Numbered from the stretch's first letter, positions 8,931-18,340 are shown. The stretch is DNA of 64,000 bases from Floricoccus penangensis (GCF_001832885.1 NZ_MKIQ01000027.1:1-64000); one strand, 5' to 3'. Notes: a model not told the origin generated them from the letters alone. Numbers and translations are program-made.

Positions 8931-9434
8931 ATGAACCATATAGCCTTATTTGAACCTAGAATTCATTTCAATACTGGAAATATTGCAAGAACATGCGCAG
9001 CAACCAATACTGTTCTTCATTTAATAGAACCTTTTGGTTTTGAAATTACGGATAAGCATTTGAAGCGTGCAGGACTTGATTATTGGGATAAAGTTGATAT
9101 TAGATATCATAAAAACTTAGAAGAATTTATTTCTGCAGTTGACGGAAAGCTTCATTTGATTACAAAATTCGCTGATAAAACATACTCTGATGAAGACTTA
9201 TCAAAAGAAGAAGATAATCATTATTTTCTTTTTGGAAGAGAAGATACTGGTCTTCCAGAAGAATTTATGCGTCATAACCAAAAAAAAGCACTTCGTATTC
9301 CTATGAATGATGAGCATGTTAGAAGTTTAAATCTTTCAAATACAGCTGCCATTCTTATCTATGAATGTTTACGCCAACAGAATTTTTCTGGACTTGAACT
9401 TAGTCATACCTATGAAAAGGACAAATTGAAATGA
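8931..9434 (+). CDS. trmL: tRNA (cytidine/uridine-34 2'-O)-methyltransferase TrmL
   Basis: A 167-residue SPOUT-class methyltransferase using S-adenosylmethionine to 2'-O-methylate the wobble base of leucine tRNAs. Family motifs are ARTCAATNT near the N-terminus, [13 protein letters not shown] in the middle, and [19 protein letters not shown] in the C-terminal trefoil knot. The length matches the short TrmL (YibK) type without an extra RNA-binding domain. Its ATGA overlap with the next gene indicates translational coupling. SD TTTGGAG is 14 bases before the ATG, rather far. Confidence 0.93.
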   Translation: MNHIALFEPRIHFNTGNIARTCAATNTVLHLIEPFGFEITDKHLKRAGLDYWDKVDIRYHKNLEEFISAVDGKLHLITKFADKTYSDEDLSKEEDNHYFLFGREDTGLPEEFMRHNQKKALRIPMNDEHVRSLNLSNTAAILIYECLRQQNFSGLELSHTYEKDKLK

Positions 9435-10057
9435 AGCTATATTTTGTCAGACATGGGAAAACCGTTTGGAATTTGGAACGTCGCTTTCAAGGAATGACAG
9501 GTGATTCTCCTTTATTAGAAGAGAGTTATGCACAAACAGCGATTTTAGGTGATTATTTAGCAGACACTGAATTTAAAAGAGTTCTTGTTAGTCCTTCAAA
9601 GAGAGCGCAAGATACCGCTAAAGGGATAATTGAGAAAAATAAAAATCCATTAATAATTTATACTGATAAAAGGTTATATGAATGGAATTTAGGCAATCTT
9701 GAAGGAAAAGAAATTGAAAAGGTTACAGAACAGTTTCCTGAGCAAATTTTTGCCTTTCGTAATAATCCAGCAGAATTTGATGGCAGTATTTTTGGTGCTG
9801 AAAATGTATCTGAAGTTATAGCAAGAGTTAAAGAAGTAGTTGATGATTTAGCCAATGACCCAACAATTTCTCCAAATGATAATATACTTATCGTTAGTCA
9901 TGGTGCTACTTTAACTTCAAGCATTCAAAGTCTTATTGGAACGCCGAATGATCAGTTGAGAAAAGATGGTATTTTATCAAATTCAAGCTTAACAATAGTG
10001 GACGTTAAAGATCTAGATAATATTGAATTGATAGAGTGGAATAAAATCGTATATTAG
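9431..10057 (+). CDS. Histidine phosphatase family protein (phosphoglycerate-mutase-like)
   Basis: A 208-residue member of the branch-1 histidine phosphatase superfamily. The catalytic RHG motif is seen in [11 protein letters not shown] (Arg7-His8), with [11 protein letters not shown] and the second histidine in [10 protein letters not shown]. Such proteins are cofactor-independent phosphatases or GpmB-like enzymes; the substrate cannot be told. The start overlaps trmL by four bases. Acting as the main glycolytic mutase is unlikely because it lacks the longer GpmA insert. Confidence 0.9.
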   Translation: MKLYFVRHGKTVWNLERRFQGMTGDSPLLEESYAQTAILGDYLADTEFKRVLVSPSKRAQDTAKGIIEKNKNPLIIYTDKRLYEWNLGNLEGKEIEKVTEQFPEQIFAFRNNPAEFDGSIFGAENVSEVIARVKEVVDDLANDPTISPNDNILIVSHGATLTSSIQSLIGTPNDQLRKDGILSNSSLTIVDVKDLDNIELIEWNKIVY

Positions 10058-10108
10058 AGTAGTAAATATGATGAAAAATTTTGTACAGATTGAGTAGGTG
10101 AGGAAGTC

Positions 10109-12562
10109 ATGGACGAAAAAACTTTTTTCACAGGAAATATTGAAGCAGTATTTTTTGAGAACCCATCAAATTTTTATAAGGTGCTTTTGATTGATATTAC
10201 TGATACCAATTCTGATTATTTGGGGACTGAGATTGTGGTCAATGGAATAATTGGTGATGTGATTGAAGGGGAGGCTTATACTTTCTTCGGTCAAATGACT
10301 AATCATCCCAAGTATGGGGAGCAGTTGAAGGTTGATACTTATGAGAAGGCTGTGCCATCAAGTGGTAATGGTCTTATTAAGTATCTTTCAAGTGATCATT
10401 TTCCGGGAATTGGTAAAAAGACGGCTGAAAAAATTGTTGCTGCCTATCCAGATGATACAATTGATGCCATTTTAGAGGACCACGGTAAACTTAATAGTAT
10501 TCTTTCTCCGACAAAAAAGAGTGGTTTTTTGAAGCTCTTATCTCAAAATCACGGTATGGAAAAAATTCTTTCAAAGCTGAGTGAATATGGTATGCCTAGC
10601 AAGATAAACTTCCAAATTTATGACTTATACAAGCAAGATACACTTGATATAATTGCAGAAAACCCATATCAGTTGGTTGAAGACATAAAAGGAATTGGTT
10701 TTAAAACTGCAGATAAAATTGCAGCTGACCAAGGAATTGAGCCTACATCAAACGAACGATACCGCGCTGCCATCATGCATCTAGTTCCAACTATGTCACT
10801 TGCAACTGGAGACACCTACATTGAGGCTAAAGAGCTTTTAGAGTATACAGTTGATCTTTTGGAAAAATCTCGAAATGTAGAAATTCCATATGATGATGTT
10901 GCACTTGCCATTGGAGATTTGATAGATGAAGGTAAGATTCAGCAAGAGGGGACAAAAATATTTGATAATTCCCTGTTTTTTGCTGAGTCGGGCATTGCCA
11001 GAAATATCCAGAAATTGATGTTAAGAAAATCTGATTCTTTCAGTAAAGAAGAGGTTGCCTCTGTAATTAAGGAAGCAGAAGAAGATTTTGATATCGAGTA
11101 TGACAATCTACAAAAAAAAGCCATTGAAGAGGCTCTAAATAATCAATTGTTTATCCTGACTGGTGGACCAGGTACTGGTAAAACAACTGTCTTAAATGGA
11201 ATTATTCAATCCTATGCAAGGCTTAATGATATTAATCTTGATCCAACAAGCTATCATGATGATGTTTTTCCAATTCTTTTAGCTGCACCAACAGGGCGTG
11301 CAGCAAGAAGGATGAATGAATTGACCGGACTTCCTAGTGCAACCTTACATAGACATTTGGGAATTGGAACGGATGATGATATCTCTACTGATTTAACGGA
11401 TGAACTATCAGGAAGTTTGCTGATTGTTGATGAGTTTTCAATGGTTGATACCTGGCTTGCACATAGACTTTTTGAATCAATCCCACCTAGTATGAAGGTA
11501 ATAATCGTTGGTGATGCTGATCAACTACCTTCAGTAGGCCCTGGACAAATATTGGCTGATTTATTAAAAGTTGAGGCCATTCCGTCAATTACATTGGATA
11601 AAATTTTTAGACAAGGCAAAAATTCAACCATAACCGACCTTGCACACTCGATTAAAGATGGTGAACTTCCAGCAGACTTTACAAGTCGTCAACCAGATAG
11701 AAGTTATTTTGAGGTTGGGGCTGGACAGGTTCCAAATATAATTGAACAAATTGCTACTTCATGGAAGAAAAAAGGAAATAATCCATTTGAACTTCAGATC
11801 TTAATTCCCATGTACAAGGGAGTTGCAGGGATAAATAATGTTAATAAGTTAGTGCAAGATATCTTTAATCCATTACGAGACGGCTTAGAATTTAACTTTC
11901 AAGAAATTTCTTATCGTAGAGGAGACAAGGTTCTCCATTTGGTCAACGAAACAAGTTTGAACGTTTTTAACGGAGATCTAGGATTTATAACTGATTTAGT
12001 GACAGCAAAATATACTGAGAGCAAGCAGGATGAGATTGTCATGGACTTTGACGGTTCTGAGGTCATCTACCCACGAAGCGAGTGGTACAAGATTACTTTA
12101 GCCTATGCAATGAGTATCCATAAGTCGCAGGGGAGCGAGTTTTCAACTGTCGTTGTACCAATGGTTTCTAGTTATTCACGTATGCTTGAGAGAAACTTAT
12201 TATATACAGGAATTACTCGGGCGAAAAAAAGTTTAATTTTATTAGGTGAGTATAACGCTTATAACCAAGCTGTTCATAAAATCGGAAGTAATCGAAAAAC
12301 TTATTTATTAGAGCAATTTGGTATTGAACGCGATAGTGATATTGAGTCATCTTCAGTCGCTGAAGATGCAAAAGAACATGAAGTCGTAGAAAATCCACAA
12401 AAAGTTGATTCGCTTTCTTCTGATATAGAGAGTAATGTAGAAGAAATAGCACAAGAAGTAGATAATCAACCTAAAATATTAACTAAAGTTTTAGTTGATA
12501 ATTATGGAGTTGATCCAATGATTGGATTAAAGGAATCAGATTTATTGATTTTTAAACGATAG
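10109..12562 (+). CDS. recD2: RecD2-type ATP-dependent DNA helicase
   Basis: An 817-residue superfamily 1B 5'-3' DNA helicase not tied to RecBC, with roles in DNA repair and fork maintenance. An N-terminal OB-like domain (about 1-80) is followed by helix-hairpin-helix segments (about 95-200; FPGIGKKTAEKIVAAYP and DIKGIGFKTADKIAAD). Walker A is LTGGPGTGKTT near residue 350, Walker B LLIVDEFSMVD near 437, and the C-terminal motif AYAMSIHKSQGSEF near 665. The last roughly 75 residues form an acidic variable tail. SD GAGGAAG precedes the ATG. It is monocistronic, closed by a bidirectional terminator. Confidence 0.95.
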   Translation: MDEKTFFTGNIEAVFFENPSNFYKVLLIDITDTNSDYLGTEIVVNGIIGDVIEGEAYTFFGQMTNHPKYGEQLKVDTYEKAVPSSGNGLIKYLSSDHFPGIGKKTAEKIVAAYPDDTIDAILEDHGKLNSILSPTKKSGFLKLLSQNHGMEKILSKLSEYGMPSKINFQIYDLYKQDTLDIIAENPYQLVEDIKGIGFKTADKIAADQGIEPTSNERYRAAIMHLVPTMSLATGDTYIEAKELLEYTVDLLEKSRNVEIPYDDVALAIGDLIDEGKIQQEGTKIFDNSLFFAESGIARNIQKLMLRKSDSFSKEEVASVIKEAEEDFDIEYDNLQKKAIEEALNNQLFILTGGPGTGKTTVLNGIIQSYARLNDINLDPTSYHDDVFPILLAAPTGRAARRMNELTGLPSATLHRHLGIGTDDDISTDLTDELSGSLLIVDEFSMVDTWLAHRLFESIPPSMKVIIVGDADQLPSVGPGQILADLLKVEAIPSITLDKIFRQGKNSTITDLAHSIKDGELPADFTSRQPDRSYFEVGAGQVPNIIEQIATSWKKKGNNPFELQILIPMYKGVAGINNVNKLVQDIFNPLRDGLEFNFQEISYRRGDKVLHLVNETSLNVFNGDLGFITDLVTAKYTESKQDEIVMDFDGSEVIYPRSEWYKITLAYAMSIHKSQGSEFSTVVVPMVSSYSRMLERNLLYTGITRAKKSLILLGEYNAYNQAVHKIGSNRKTYLLEQFGIERDSDIESSSVAEDAKEHEVVENPQKVDSLSSDIESNVEEIAQEVDNQPKILTKVLVDNYGVDPMIGLKESDLLIFKR

Positions 12563-12565
12563 ATA

Positions 12566-12613
12566 CAAAAAAGGAAGTTGGATAGATTAATCTGCCCAAC
12601 TTCCTTTTTTACA
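12566..12613. terminator. Bidirectional terminator between recD2 and rpsT
   Basis: AAAAAAGGAAGTTGG pairs with CCAACTTCCTTTTTT (15 bp) with T6 on both strands. Confidence 0.85.
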
Positions 12614-12639
12614 TAAAAAAAATAACCCGGTAGACCGAA

Positions 12640-12894
12640 TTATTTAGCGATTTTAGCTGCTAGACGTGATTTATCACGGCTTGCTTTGTTTTTCTTGATC
12701 AAACCTTTTGTTTCAGCTTTGTCAATTGCAGAACTAGCTTTTTGGAATAGTTCTTGAACGTTGTCAGATCCTTCAGCTACAGCTGCGTCAAATTTCTTTA
12801 TAGCAGTACGCATTGCTGATTTTTGAGTTGAATTTAATTCATTTGCTTTAACATTTAATTCAGCGCGTTTGATTGCAGATTTAATATTTGCCAT
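12640..12894 (-). CDS. rpsT: 30S ribosomal protein S20
   Basis: An 84-residue, strongly basic helical protein that binds 16S rRNA early in 30S assembly. The start [21 protein letters not shown] and end [17 protein letters not shown] are typical of S20. SD AAAGGAGGAAG lies before the ATG. It is monocistronic, as usual, with its own strong promoter. Confidence 0.97.
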   Translation of the reverse strand: MANIKSAIKRAELNVKANELNSTQKSAMRTAIKKFDAAVAEGSDNVQELFQKASSAIDKAETKGLIKKNKASRDKSRLAAKIAK

Positions 12895-12922
12895 GTCTTC
12901 CTCCTTTTAATATTACTTGTCA

Positions 12923-12951
12923 ATTATACAGAAAATAATTCTGTTTTGCAA
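12923..12951 (-). promoter_or_regulatory. Promoter of rpsT
   Basis: On the minus strand TTGCAA (12951-12946) and TATAAT (12928-12923) are 17 bp apart, with a TG directly before the -10. Confidence 0.7.
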
Positions 12952-13167
12952 GACCTGTCAAGTTTTTTTCTTTACCATTCATTGGTATAGATTGAAACCG
13001 TCTATTTGAAAATATAGCATATGCTCTTTATTAATTCAATAAATTGGCTCTACAATAAATAAAATTGATTTTTTCATAAAAATATTAATAAATAGTAAAT
13101 TGGTATAGTCGATTCTTTAAAAAATATGGTACAATAGTTTAAAATAAAAATCAAAGGAAAAATCGGT

Positions 13168-13827
13168 ATGAGTATACAAATAGGCCGTTTTCGCCTTGGA
13201 CTTCGAACCATAAAAACGGCAATTGCAATGGCATTGATTCTTATTTTCTGTCAAATTACTAATCGTCCTGAAGGAGCAATGGCAGCAGGAGTTTCTGCAG
13301 TCGTAGCAGTAAGAGGTGATTTTAAGTCAACCGTTAATGTAGCAGGCTCGCGATTTATCGGGGCTGGATTAGGTGGTCTTCTTTCTATTATTTTTTACTT
13401 GCTATACTCCGACTCTGGACACAATTTTTGGGTTAAATTATTTGTAATTCCAATCTCTTTAATGATTATTATCGTAATAATGGATGGATATAATTTGAAT
13501 ACCGGTTTAGTAGGGGCTTGTGCATCATTTCTGATAATCTCACTAGGTACTCCAGAAGGTGAAACAATCCTCTATGTTTTTAATAGGGTACTTGATACCT
13601 TTATTGGAGTTGGATTTGCAATTGTGGTAAACCTAGTAGGTACCCACGATACCCCGGTAAAAATGGTAACCGAAAAAGTTATAAAGATTGGTAAAGATTT
13701 TAATATTGAAATTGATGTTGCGAAAAAAGTTGATGAAGATAATCAAGATAAAGATATAAATAAAGTGAGTGAAAATAAAGGAAAAGATAGTGCTGAAACT
13801 AGCACTAAGGAGAAAGAGCAAAAATGA
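13168..13827 (+). CDS. FUSC/ArAE-like (aromatic acid exporter) membrane protein
   Basis: A 219-residue inner-membrane protein matching the N-terminal half of the ArAE/FUSC exporter family. It has RLGLRTIKTAIAMALILIF, then PEGAMAAGVSAVVAVRGDFKSTV, SRFIGAGLGGLLSI and further helices to about residue 165. A hydrophilic Lys/Asp/Glu-rich tail (about 170-219) follows. The substrate is not known. An extended -10 (TGGTACAAT, 13128-13136) lies upstream and SD AAAGGAAA precedes the ATG. It overlaps the next gene by four bases, so the two are co-transcribed. Confidence 0.8.
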   Translation: MSIQIGRFRLGLRTIKTAIAMALILIFCQITNRPEGAMAAGVSAVVAVRGDFKSTVNVAGSRFIGAGLGGLLSIIFYLLYSDSGHNFWVKLFVIPISLMIIIVIMDGYNLNTGLVGACASFLIISLGTPEGETILYVFNRVLDTFIGVGFAIVVNLVGTHDTPVKMVTEKVIKIGKDFNIEIDVAKKVDEDNQDKDINKVSENKGKDSAETSTKEKEQK

Positions 13828-14519
13828 AACCTGTTTATATTAAAATTCATGATGAAATAAAACAAGAAATTGAGAATGAAACATGGCCAATTGGGACAAG
13901 ACTTCCAAGTGAACGTGCTTTATCTGAACGTTTTCATGTAAGTAGAATGACATTGAGACAAGCTGTAACAGCTCTTGTTGATGAAGGAATACTTGAACGT
14001 CGTGCAGGATCAGGAACTTATGTTTCAAGTCAACGCGTACGTGAAAAAATGCGTGGAACAACAAGCTTTACAGAGATTATCCAAAGTCAAGGGAAGCAAC
14101 CACGAAGTGAGGTTTTAGCTTATACAAAGACGGCAGCAAATGAAATTGAAGTTGAGAAGCTTAATCTTAAGTCAGGCGCACAAATTATACGTATGGAGCG
14201 AATCCGTTATGCTGATGACTTACCAATTTGTTATGAAGTAGCAAGTATTCCATATTTATTAATTGCTGATTTTGATAAACAAGATGTAGCCAATCATTTC
14301 TTTAAAACATTAGTTGCAAGTGGTCGTGAAATAGGTCGAAGTGAACAAGTAATTTCATCTAAAATTGCAAATGGAAAAATTGCTGATTATCTGAAAATGA
14401 AAAAAGGTCAAGCAATATTAAGCTTGACTCAAACATCATATTTTGCAGACGATACACCATTCGAATTTGTGCTTAGTCAATACGCAGGGGATAGATTCGA
14501 GTTCTTTCTTGAAAGATAA
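13824..14519 (+). CDS. GntR-family transcriptional regulator (HutC/UTRA subfamily)
   Basis: A 231-residue regulator. The winged helix-turn-helix is at about 1-70 (LPSERALSERFHVSRMTLRQAVTALVDEGILERRAGSGTYV) and a UTRA effector-binding domain at about 90-230 (IIRMERIRYADDLPICYEVASIPYLL). HutC-type members usually sense sugar phosphates or related small molecules; the ligand here is unknown. It is translationally coupled to the membrane protein before it, and may also act elsewhere in the genome. Confidence 0.9.
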   Translation: MKPVYIKIHDEIKQEIENETWPIGTRLPSERALSERFHVSRMTLRQAVTALVDEGILERRAGSGTYVSSQRVREKMRGTTSFTEIIQSQGKQPRSEVLAYTKTAANEIEVEKLNLKSGAQIIRMERIRYADDLPICYEVASIPYLLIADFDKQDVANHFFKTLVASGREIGRSEQVISSKIANGKIADYLKMKKGQAILSLTQTSYFADDTPFEFVLSQYAGDRFEFFLER

Positions 14520-14561
14520 AAAGACAATCTGTTGGATTAAATTCTAGCAGATTTTTAAATA

Positions 14562-15413
14562 TTATATATCTTTTAGCTTCTCAAGTTCCTCTTTAAAATA
14601 TTCATATTTTGAAAAATTGCCCATGAAATGTAGATAATTTATGACCGCCTCAACTTCAATAAGGAGTTGAGGATTTTTTGTTTCTTTATATTTTACAAAG
14701 TTATCGAATACTTTGAAAAAAGATAGCTCTCTAAAGTTGTTATATCTGATATTTTTAAGTGCCCAATAAATAATGAATTTACATTTTTCAATTTCCTGCC
14801 TATCCCACAGAGTATACATACCATTTAGAATAGTTCTCAGCCTACTATATGTGTGACTTCCTTCAAAATTAAGTTCCTAGATATTTTTCATTAGTTCCTT
14901 ACAGAAAATAACAATATTTTCTGAGTTAAAAATATTTATAGAATGGCAGAGAAGTGTGTTATCAAAATCAGTCCAAATCTCGCAGTTCCAAAAATAATTC
15001 AAAAGAAATTCTTCTTCATTTTGAGATAGTTTAAATTCTTGATTTGTCCAACTTAGTAGCATTTTATAGTTTAAGTAAGTGAGTTTTTCTTGTACATGGT
15101 CAAAATTTGTTTGTTTTTCAAGATCGTTTACAATGTTTTCCATTGAATTCATATCTTCCGAATATGCAGCCAAGGCAAATTCTCTGTATTGTTTTGAAAA
15201 ACTTCTGTCTGAAATTTCCGCAAGATTTAGAAACTCAGTGATGGAAATATTTAATCTGTCTAAAAGATTTATTAAAATATCAAGCGATAGCAAACTTTGA
15301 CCACGTTCAAAAGATGCAATAGAAGAATACGAGGCAATTTCTTTTGCAACTTGTTCCACTGACATATTTCTACTCTTCCGTATTTTTCTAAGATTTTCAC
15401 CAAGTTTTTGCAT
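14562..15413 (-). pseudogene. Rgg-family transcriptional regulator interrupted by an in-frame amber codon
   Basis: Reading 15413 down to 14562 gives 283 residues, the normal Rgg size, broken only by TAG at 14879-14877 (codon 179). The helix-turn-helix is at about 1-60 (LGENLRKIRKSRNMSVEQVAKEIASYSSIASFERG) and a tetratricopeptide-like ligand domain follows. The two pieces (178 and 85 residues) share one frame and the 20 codons between them are open, so this is a point nonsense mutation and not a frameshift. It diverges from the ABC exporter operon, its likely target. A truncated protein with the DNA-binding domain could still be made. Confidence 0.8.
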
Positions 15414-15513
15414 ATATATATCCTATCATTTGTATTCAATTATTCACTATACATAAATAAAAAGACTTTATGTATCTTACATTTGATAATTTTTTGAAAA
15501 AATATTTTATCAT

Positions 15514-15539
15514 CTTTTCTGCATGTTTCCACAGAAAAG
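15514..15539. promoter_or_regulatory. Inverted repeat at the -35 position of the ABC exporter promoter
   Basis: CTTTTCTG (15514-15521) and CAGAAAAG (15532-15539) form a perfect 8-bp repeat with a 10-base centre. It ends exactly where a -35 box would be for the TATAAT at 15562-15567. No -35 consensus exists, as expected for an activator-dependent promoter. An Rgg site is inferred from the divergent rgg gene. Confidence 0.45.
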
Positions 15540-15592
15540 CAGATTCTCTTTTTTTGTGGTCTATAATTTCTTTAAGTATAAAGGAGAGATTT

Positions 15593-16405
15593 ATGGATTA
15601 TATAGAAGTTGAAAACTTGAAGCGTTCATTTAAAGTGAATAAAAATGAAGATTTTCATGCCCTCAAAGGAATTTCATTTGCTGTTAAGAAGGGAGAAATT
15701 TTTGGTTTATTAGGCCCTAACGGTGCTGGGAAAACGACTACCATGAAGATTCTATCAACCATGCTTGCACCAACAGAAGGTACGGCGAAAGTTATAGGGT
15801 TTGATACTTTTGGGCAAGAAGACGAGGTGAGGGAGCATATAAATTTTGTTTTTGGTGGTGAGAGAAGTCTATACTGGAGACTTTCAGCCTATGATAATCT
15901 AGCCTACTTTGCTGATTTGTATAAGATTCCTTTAAGTAGACAGAAGGAGGAAATACCACGTTTGCTTAAGCTAGTTGGCTTGGAAGATACAGGGAACAAG
16001 TTAGTGGAAAATTTTTCTAAGGGAATGAAGCAGAGGCTTCAAACTGCCCGTGCATTATTGAACGACCCGGAAATAATTTTTCTTGACGAACCGAGTATTG
16101 GTCTTGATCCTATTGGAGCGCGTGAATTGCGGGAACTTATTCGAAAGCTAGCAGATGATGGAACGACTATTGTGCTCACGACTCACTATCTAGCAGAAGC
16201 AGAGGAGCTTTGTGACCGTATAGCAATCATTAATAAAGGTGAAATTGTTGCTCTCGATACGGTGGCTGGACTTCAAAATCTTCTATCGGTTGAAAGACGA
16301 CAGGAAATAATTAGAAGAAAAGAAATTGAAAATGAAGAGCGCAAACGTCAAAAATTAGATGTTAATCTAGAAGATACCTATGTAGAATTGTTGGGAGGAG
16401 AATGA
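15593..16405 (+). CDS. ABC transporter ATP-binding protein (ABC-2 exporter type)
   Basis: A 270-residue ATPase of the DrrA-like class. Walker A is GLLGPNGAGKTTTMK, the signature region NFSKGMKQRLQTARALL, Walker B IIFLDEPSIGLDP, with a switch histidine in VLTTHYLAEAEEL. The Gln-loop region, FVFGGERSLYWRLSAYDN, resembles ATPases of lantibiotic, bacteriocin or drug exporters. The ATG at 15593 follows AAAGGAGAG; a longer in-frame reading from 15470 has no ribosome site. Two permease genes follow directly. Cargo is unknown; antibiotic or peptide export is the best guess. Confidence 0.9.
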   Translation: MDYIEVENLKRSFKVNKNEDFHALKGISFAVKKGEIFGLLGPNGAGKTTTMKILSTMLAPTEGTAKVIGFDTFGQEDEVREHINFVFGGERSLYWRLSAYDNLAYFADLYKIPLSRQKEEIPRLLKLVGLEDTGNKLVENFSKGMKQRLQTARALLNDPEIIFLDEPSIGLDPIGARELRELIRKLADDGTTIVLTTHYLAEAEELCDRIAIINKGEIVALDTVAGLQNLLSVERRQEIIRRKEIENEERKRQKLDVNLEDTYVELLGGE

Positions 16406-16406
16406 T

Positions 16407-17177
16407 TTGAGAGCAGTAATCACAAGTGCAATCGTGCAGATGAAACAATCAATTGCCCGACCCATGTTCCGCTTTTGTGTCTTTCTAGGACCAATATTTG
16501 CAGGTTTTCTACTCGGGATGATTTATAAAAATAAAAGTATTTCAGATTTCACTCTTTATGCCTTTCTTGGTTCAGGAATGACAACTTTTTGGTCAAGTAT
16601 CTGTTTTTCTTCAGCAAGTGACATTGACCGTGAAAAATGGGTTGGAACCCTTCCAATATTATTTACAGCACCAATTGGCTTCAAAACTATCGTTTTGGGA
16701 AAAATACTAGGTAACACTATCTGGGGAGTAGTTTCGTTTTTTATAAGTATGTTTGTTGTAGAAGTTGTTTTTGCTCTTCCAATTAAATTTTTAAATATCC
16801 CATGTCTAATTTTGATTATTTTGTTAACTATTTTATCCATGGTAGCTTTAGCTCTTATTCTTGCTGGACTTTTTACAATATCAAGAAAGATAAGAATCTT
16901 GATGAATTTTATTGAATACCCAATGACAATTTTATCTGGTATGGTTTTTCCTATCTCAATTCTTCCTCAACTCTTACAATGGTTATCAATGATTTTAAGT
17001 CCTTCATGGGCAATGAAAGGATTTGAGCTGGCAATAAATGGTGGTACAAGTTCTGAAATGATACATATAGCTTTAGGATTATCGATAATTACAGTAATAT
17101 ATTTTATTTTATCCTATTATATTTTTGAACATATTGATGCCTTATGTAGAATAAATGCTAGTTTGGAGGTTTTCTGA
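16407..17177 (+). CDS. ABC-2 type transporter permease, first subunit
   Basis: A 256-residue membrane protein with about six hydrophobic helices and the ABC-2 pattern: an N-terminal helix, the WVGTLPILFTAPIGFKTIVLGKI loop, and YPMTILSGMVFPISILP near the C-terminus. The start is TTG at 16407, supported by GGGAGGAGA just before it and one base after the ATPase stop. It overlaps the second permease gene by one base. It should form the heterodimeric channel of the exporter. Confidence 0.85.
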   Translation: MRAVITSAIVQMKQSIARPMFRFCVFLGPIFAGFLLGMIYKNKSISDFTLYAFLGSGMTTFWSSICFSSASDIDREKWVGTLPILFTAPIGFKTIVLGKILGNTIWGVVSFFISMFVVEVVFALPIKFLNIPCLILIILLTILSMVALALILAGLFTISRKIRILMNFIEYPMTILSGMVFPISILPQLLQWLSMILSPSWAMKGFELAINGGTSSEMIHIALGLSIITVIYFILSYYIFEHIDALCRINASLEVF

Positions 17178-17965
17178 TGGAGTATATAAATAGATTTTTT
17201 CGTCGAATAAAATTTTCTTATAAGAGAGATTCAATAATCTCTGAATGGCGCACATATCTAATGGTAGACTTGTCACTACCAATTTTACAAATGCTTTGTT
17301 ACTCACTAATTGCTTATTATGCCTATGGACCTGAGAAAGTATCAAGGTGGATGATAGGTAATTCACTTTTAGTTGTAGCATTCACAGCTATTTATAGGGT
17401 AGGATTTCTACTATCATCAGAAAAACACAATGGAACCCTATCCTTACTTGTGGCTTCAAAGACAAGGCTTTGGGAAATTTCATTTACCAGTGCATTTTCG
17501 ACAATAATTCAATCATTATTGTCCGTGTTTATTGGCGTAACAGTAATTAGTCTGCTCTTACATATTTCCTGGACGACTAGTAAGGTTCTTGCCTTCTTAC
17601 TGGTTTTACTGGTTGCAGTTTTTGTCTCTATGAGTTTTGGTTTTTTATTTTCTTGTTTTATTCTAGTAAGTACCGAAGTCCATTTGGTTACAAATACAGC
17701 AAGCCAAATTTTATTGATATTTACAGGAGCAAATTTTCCTATTTCTTCCTTGCCAAAAGTATTTCAGTTTATTCCACCAATATTGCCACTCACAAGATCA
17801 ATTTCAGTAGCTCAATCAATTATGGATGGTAATATGCAAGTTGGATTTTTAAATCCATTGAAAGCTGGAATGTTTCTTGGATTTATTTATCTATTAATAG
17901 CAGTTGCAGTCCTTCATATTATGGAAAAAGTAGCTGTGAAAAATGGAAGCTTAGACATGCTTTAG
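17177..17965 (+). CDS. ABC-2 type transporter permease, second subunit
   Basis: A 262-residue membrane protein with the same plan as its neighbour: EKHNGTLSLLVASKTRLWEI in the cytoplasmic loop and IFTGANFPISSLPKVFQFI before the last helices. The ATG overlaps the TGA of the first permease (TGATG), and GGAGG lies in front. It is the last gene of the operon, followed by a strong terminator. Confidence 0.85.
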   Translation: MEYINRFFRRIKFSYKRDSIISEWRTYLMVDLSLPILQMLCYSLIAYYAYGPEKVSRWMIGNSLLVVAFTAIYRVGFLLSSEKHNGTLSLLVASKTRLWEISFTSAFSTIIQSLLSVFIGVTVISLLLHISWTTSKVLAFLLVLLVAVFVSMSFGFLFSCFILVSTEVHLVTNTASQILLIFTGANFPISSLPKVFQFIPPILPLTRSISVAQSIMDGNMQVGFLNPLKAGMFLGFIYLLIAVAVLHIMEKVAVKNGSLDML

Positions 17966-17968
17966 ACG

Positions 17969-18013
17969 AAAAAAGTACCTGCCTAGATAATAGGGCAGGT
18001 ACTTTATTATTTT
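17969..18013. terminator. Terminator after the ABC exporter operon, probably bidirectional
   Basis: AAAGTACCTGCC and GGGCAGGTACTTT form a 12-bp stem with a short loop. T-rich DNA follows on the plus strand and the A-tract on the other side serves the convergent lapA-like gene. Confidence 0.8.
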
Positions 18014-18015
18014 AA

Positions 18016-18288
18016 TTATTCAGTTAATTTTTTTATATCTGAAATTGTAGAGTTAATATCACTTTCTACACGTTGAGCACGTTTACTTATATTTCCTTTT
18101 TTAAGAATTAATCCAAGTATAGCACCAATTAGGAAAAGAACAGCAATTAATACTGCAAGTGGGATATCTGCATGCCAAACAAAAAATGAAAGTTCGATTG
18201 GTTTTAAATTTAAACAAATTACCACAATAACCAATACAACGATAACAACGGCAATAATTCTTGCAATAATATCTATTATTTTTTTCAT
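18016..18288 (-). CDS. LapA-domain (DUF1049) membrane protein
   Basis: A 90-residue protein with two transmembrane helices (about 7-28 and 42-62) around the conserved NLKPIELSFFVWHADIPLAVLIAVLFLIGAILG signature of the LapA/DUF1049 family, then a cytoplasmic helical tail (about 65-90). In Gram-negative bacteria LapA helps lipopolysaccharide assembly; in Firmicutes the role is not known. SD GGAGG is good but sits inside an ATAACC-GGA-GGTTAT mini-hairpin. It follows the sensor-like gene by 52 bases and may be co-transcribed with it. Confidence 0.85.
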   Translation of the reverse strand: MKKIIDIIARIIAVVIVVLVIVVICLNLKPIELSFFVWHADIPLAVLIAVLFLIGAILGLILKKGNISKRAQRVESDINSTISDIKKLTE

Positions 18289-18340
18289 ATGTATAACCTC
18301 CGGTTATGATTTTATAGATTTTTTTAAAAAAAATCAAAGA

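Noticed and set aside
14562-15413. Frameshift as cause of the rgg break
   Set aside because: Both fragments and the codons between them share one frame; only the TAG interrupts.
15470-15592. Longer N-terminus of the ABC ATPase, or a short hydrophobic (SHP-like) peptide gene next to rgg
   Set aside because: The extra residues have no ribosome site and the frame simply runs into the ATPase; no separate stop-bounded hydrophobic peptide of about 20-25 residues is present.
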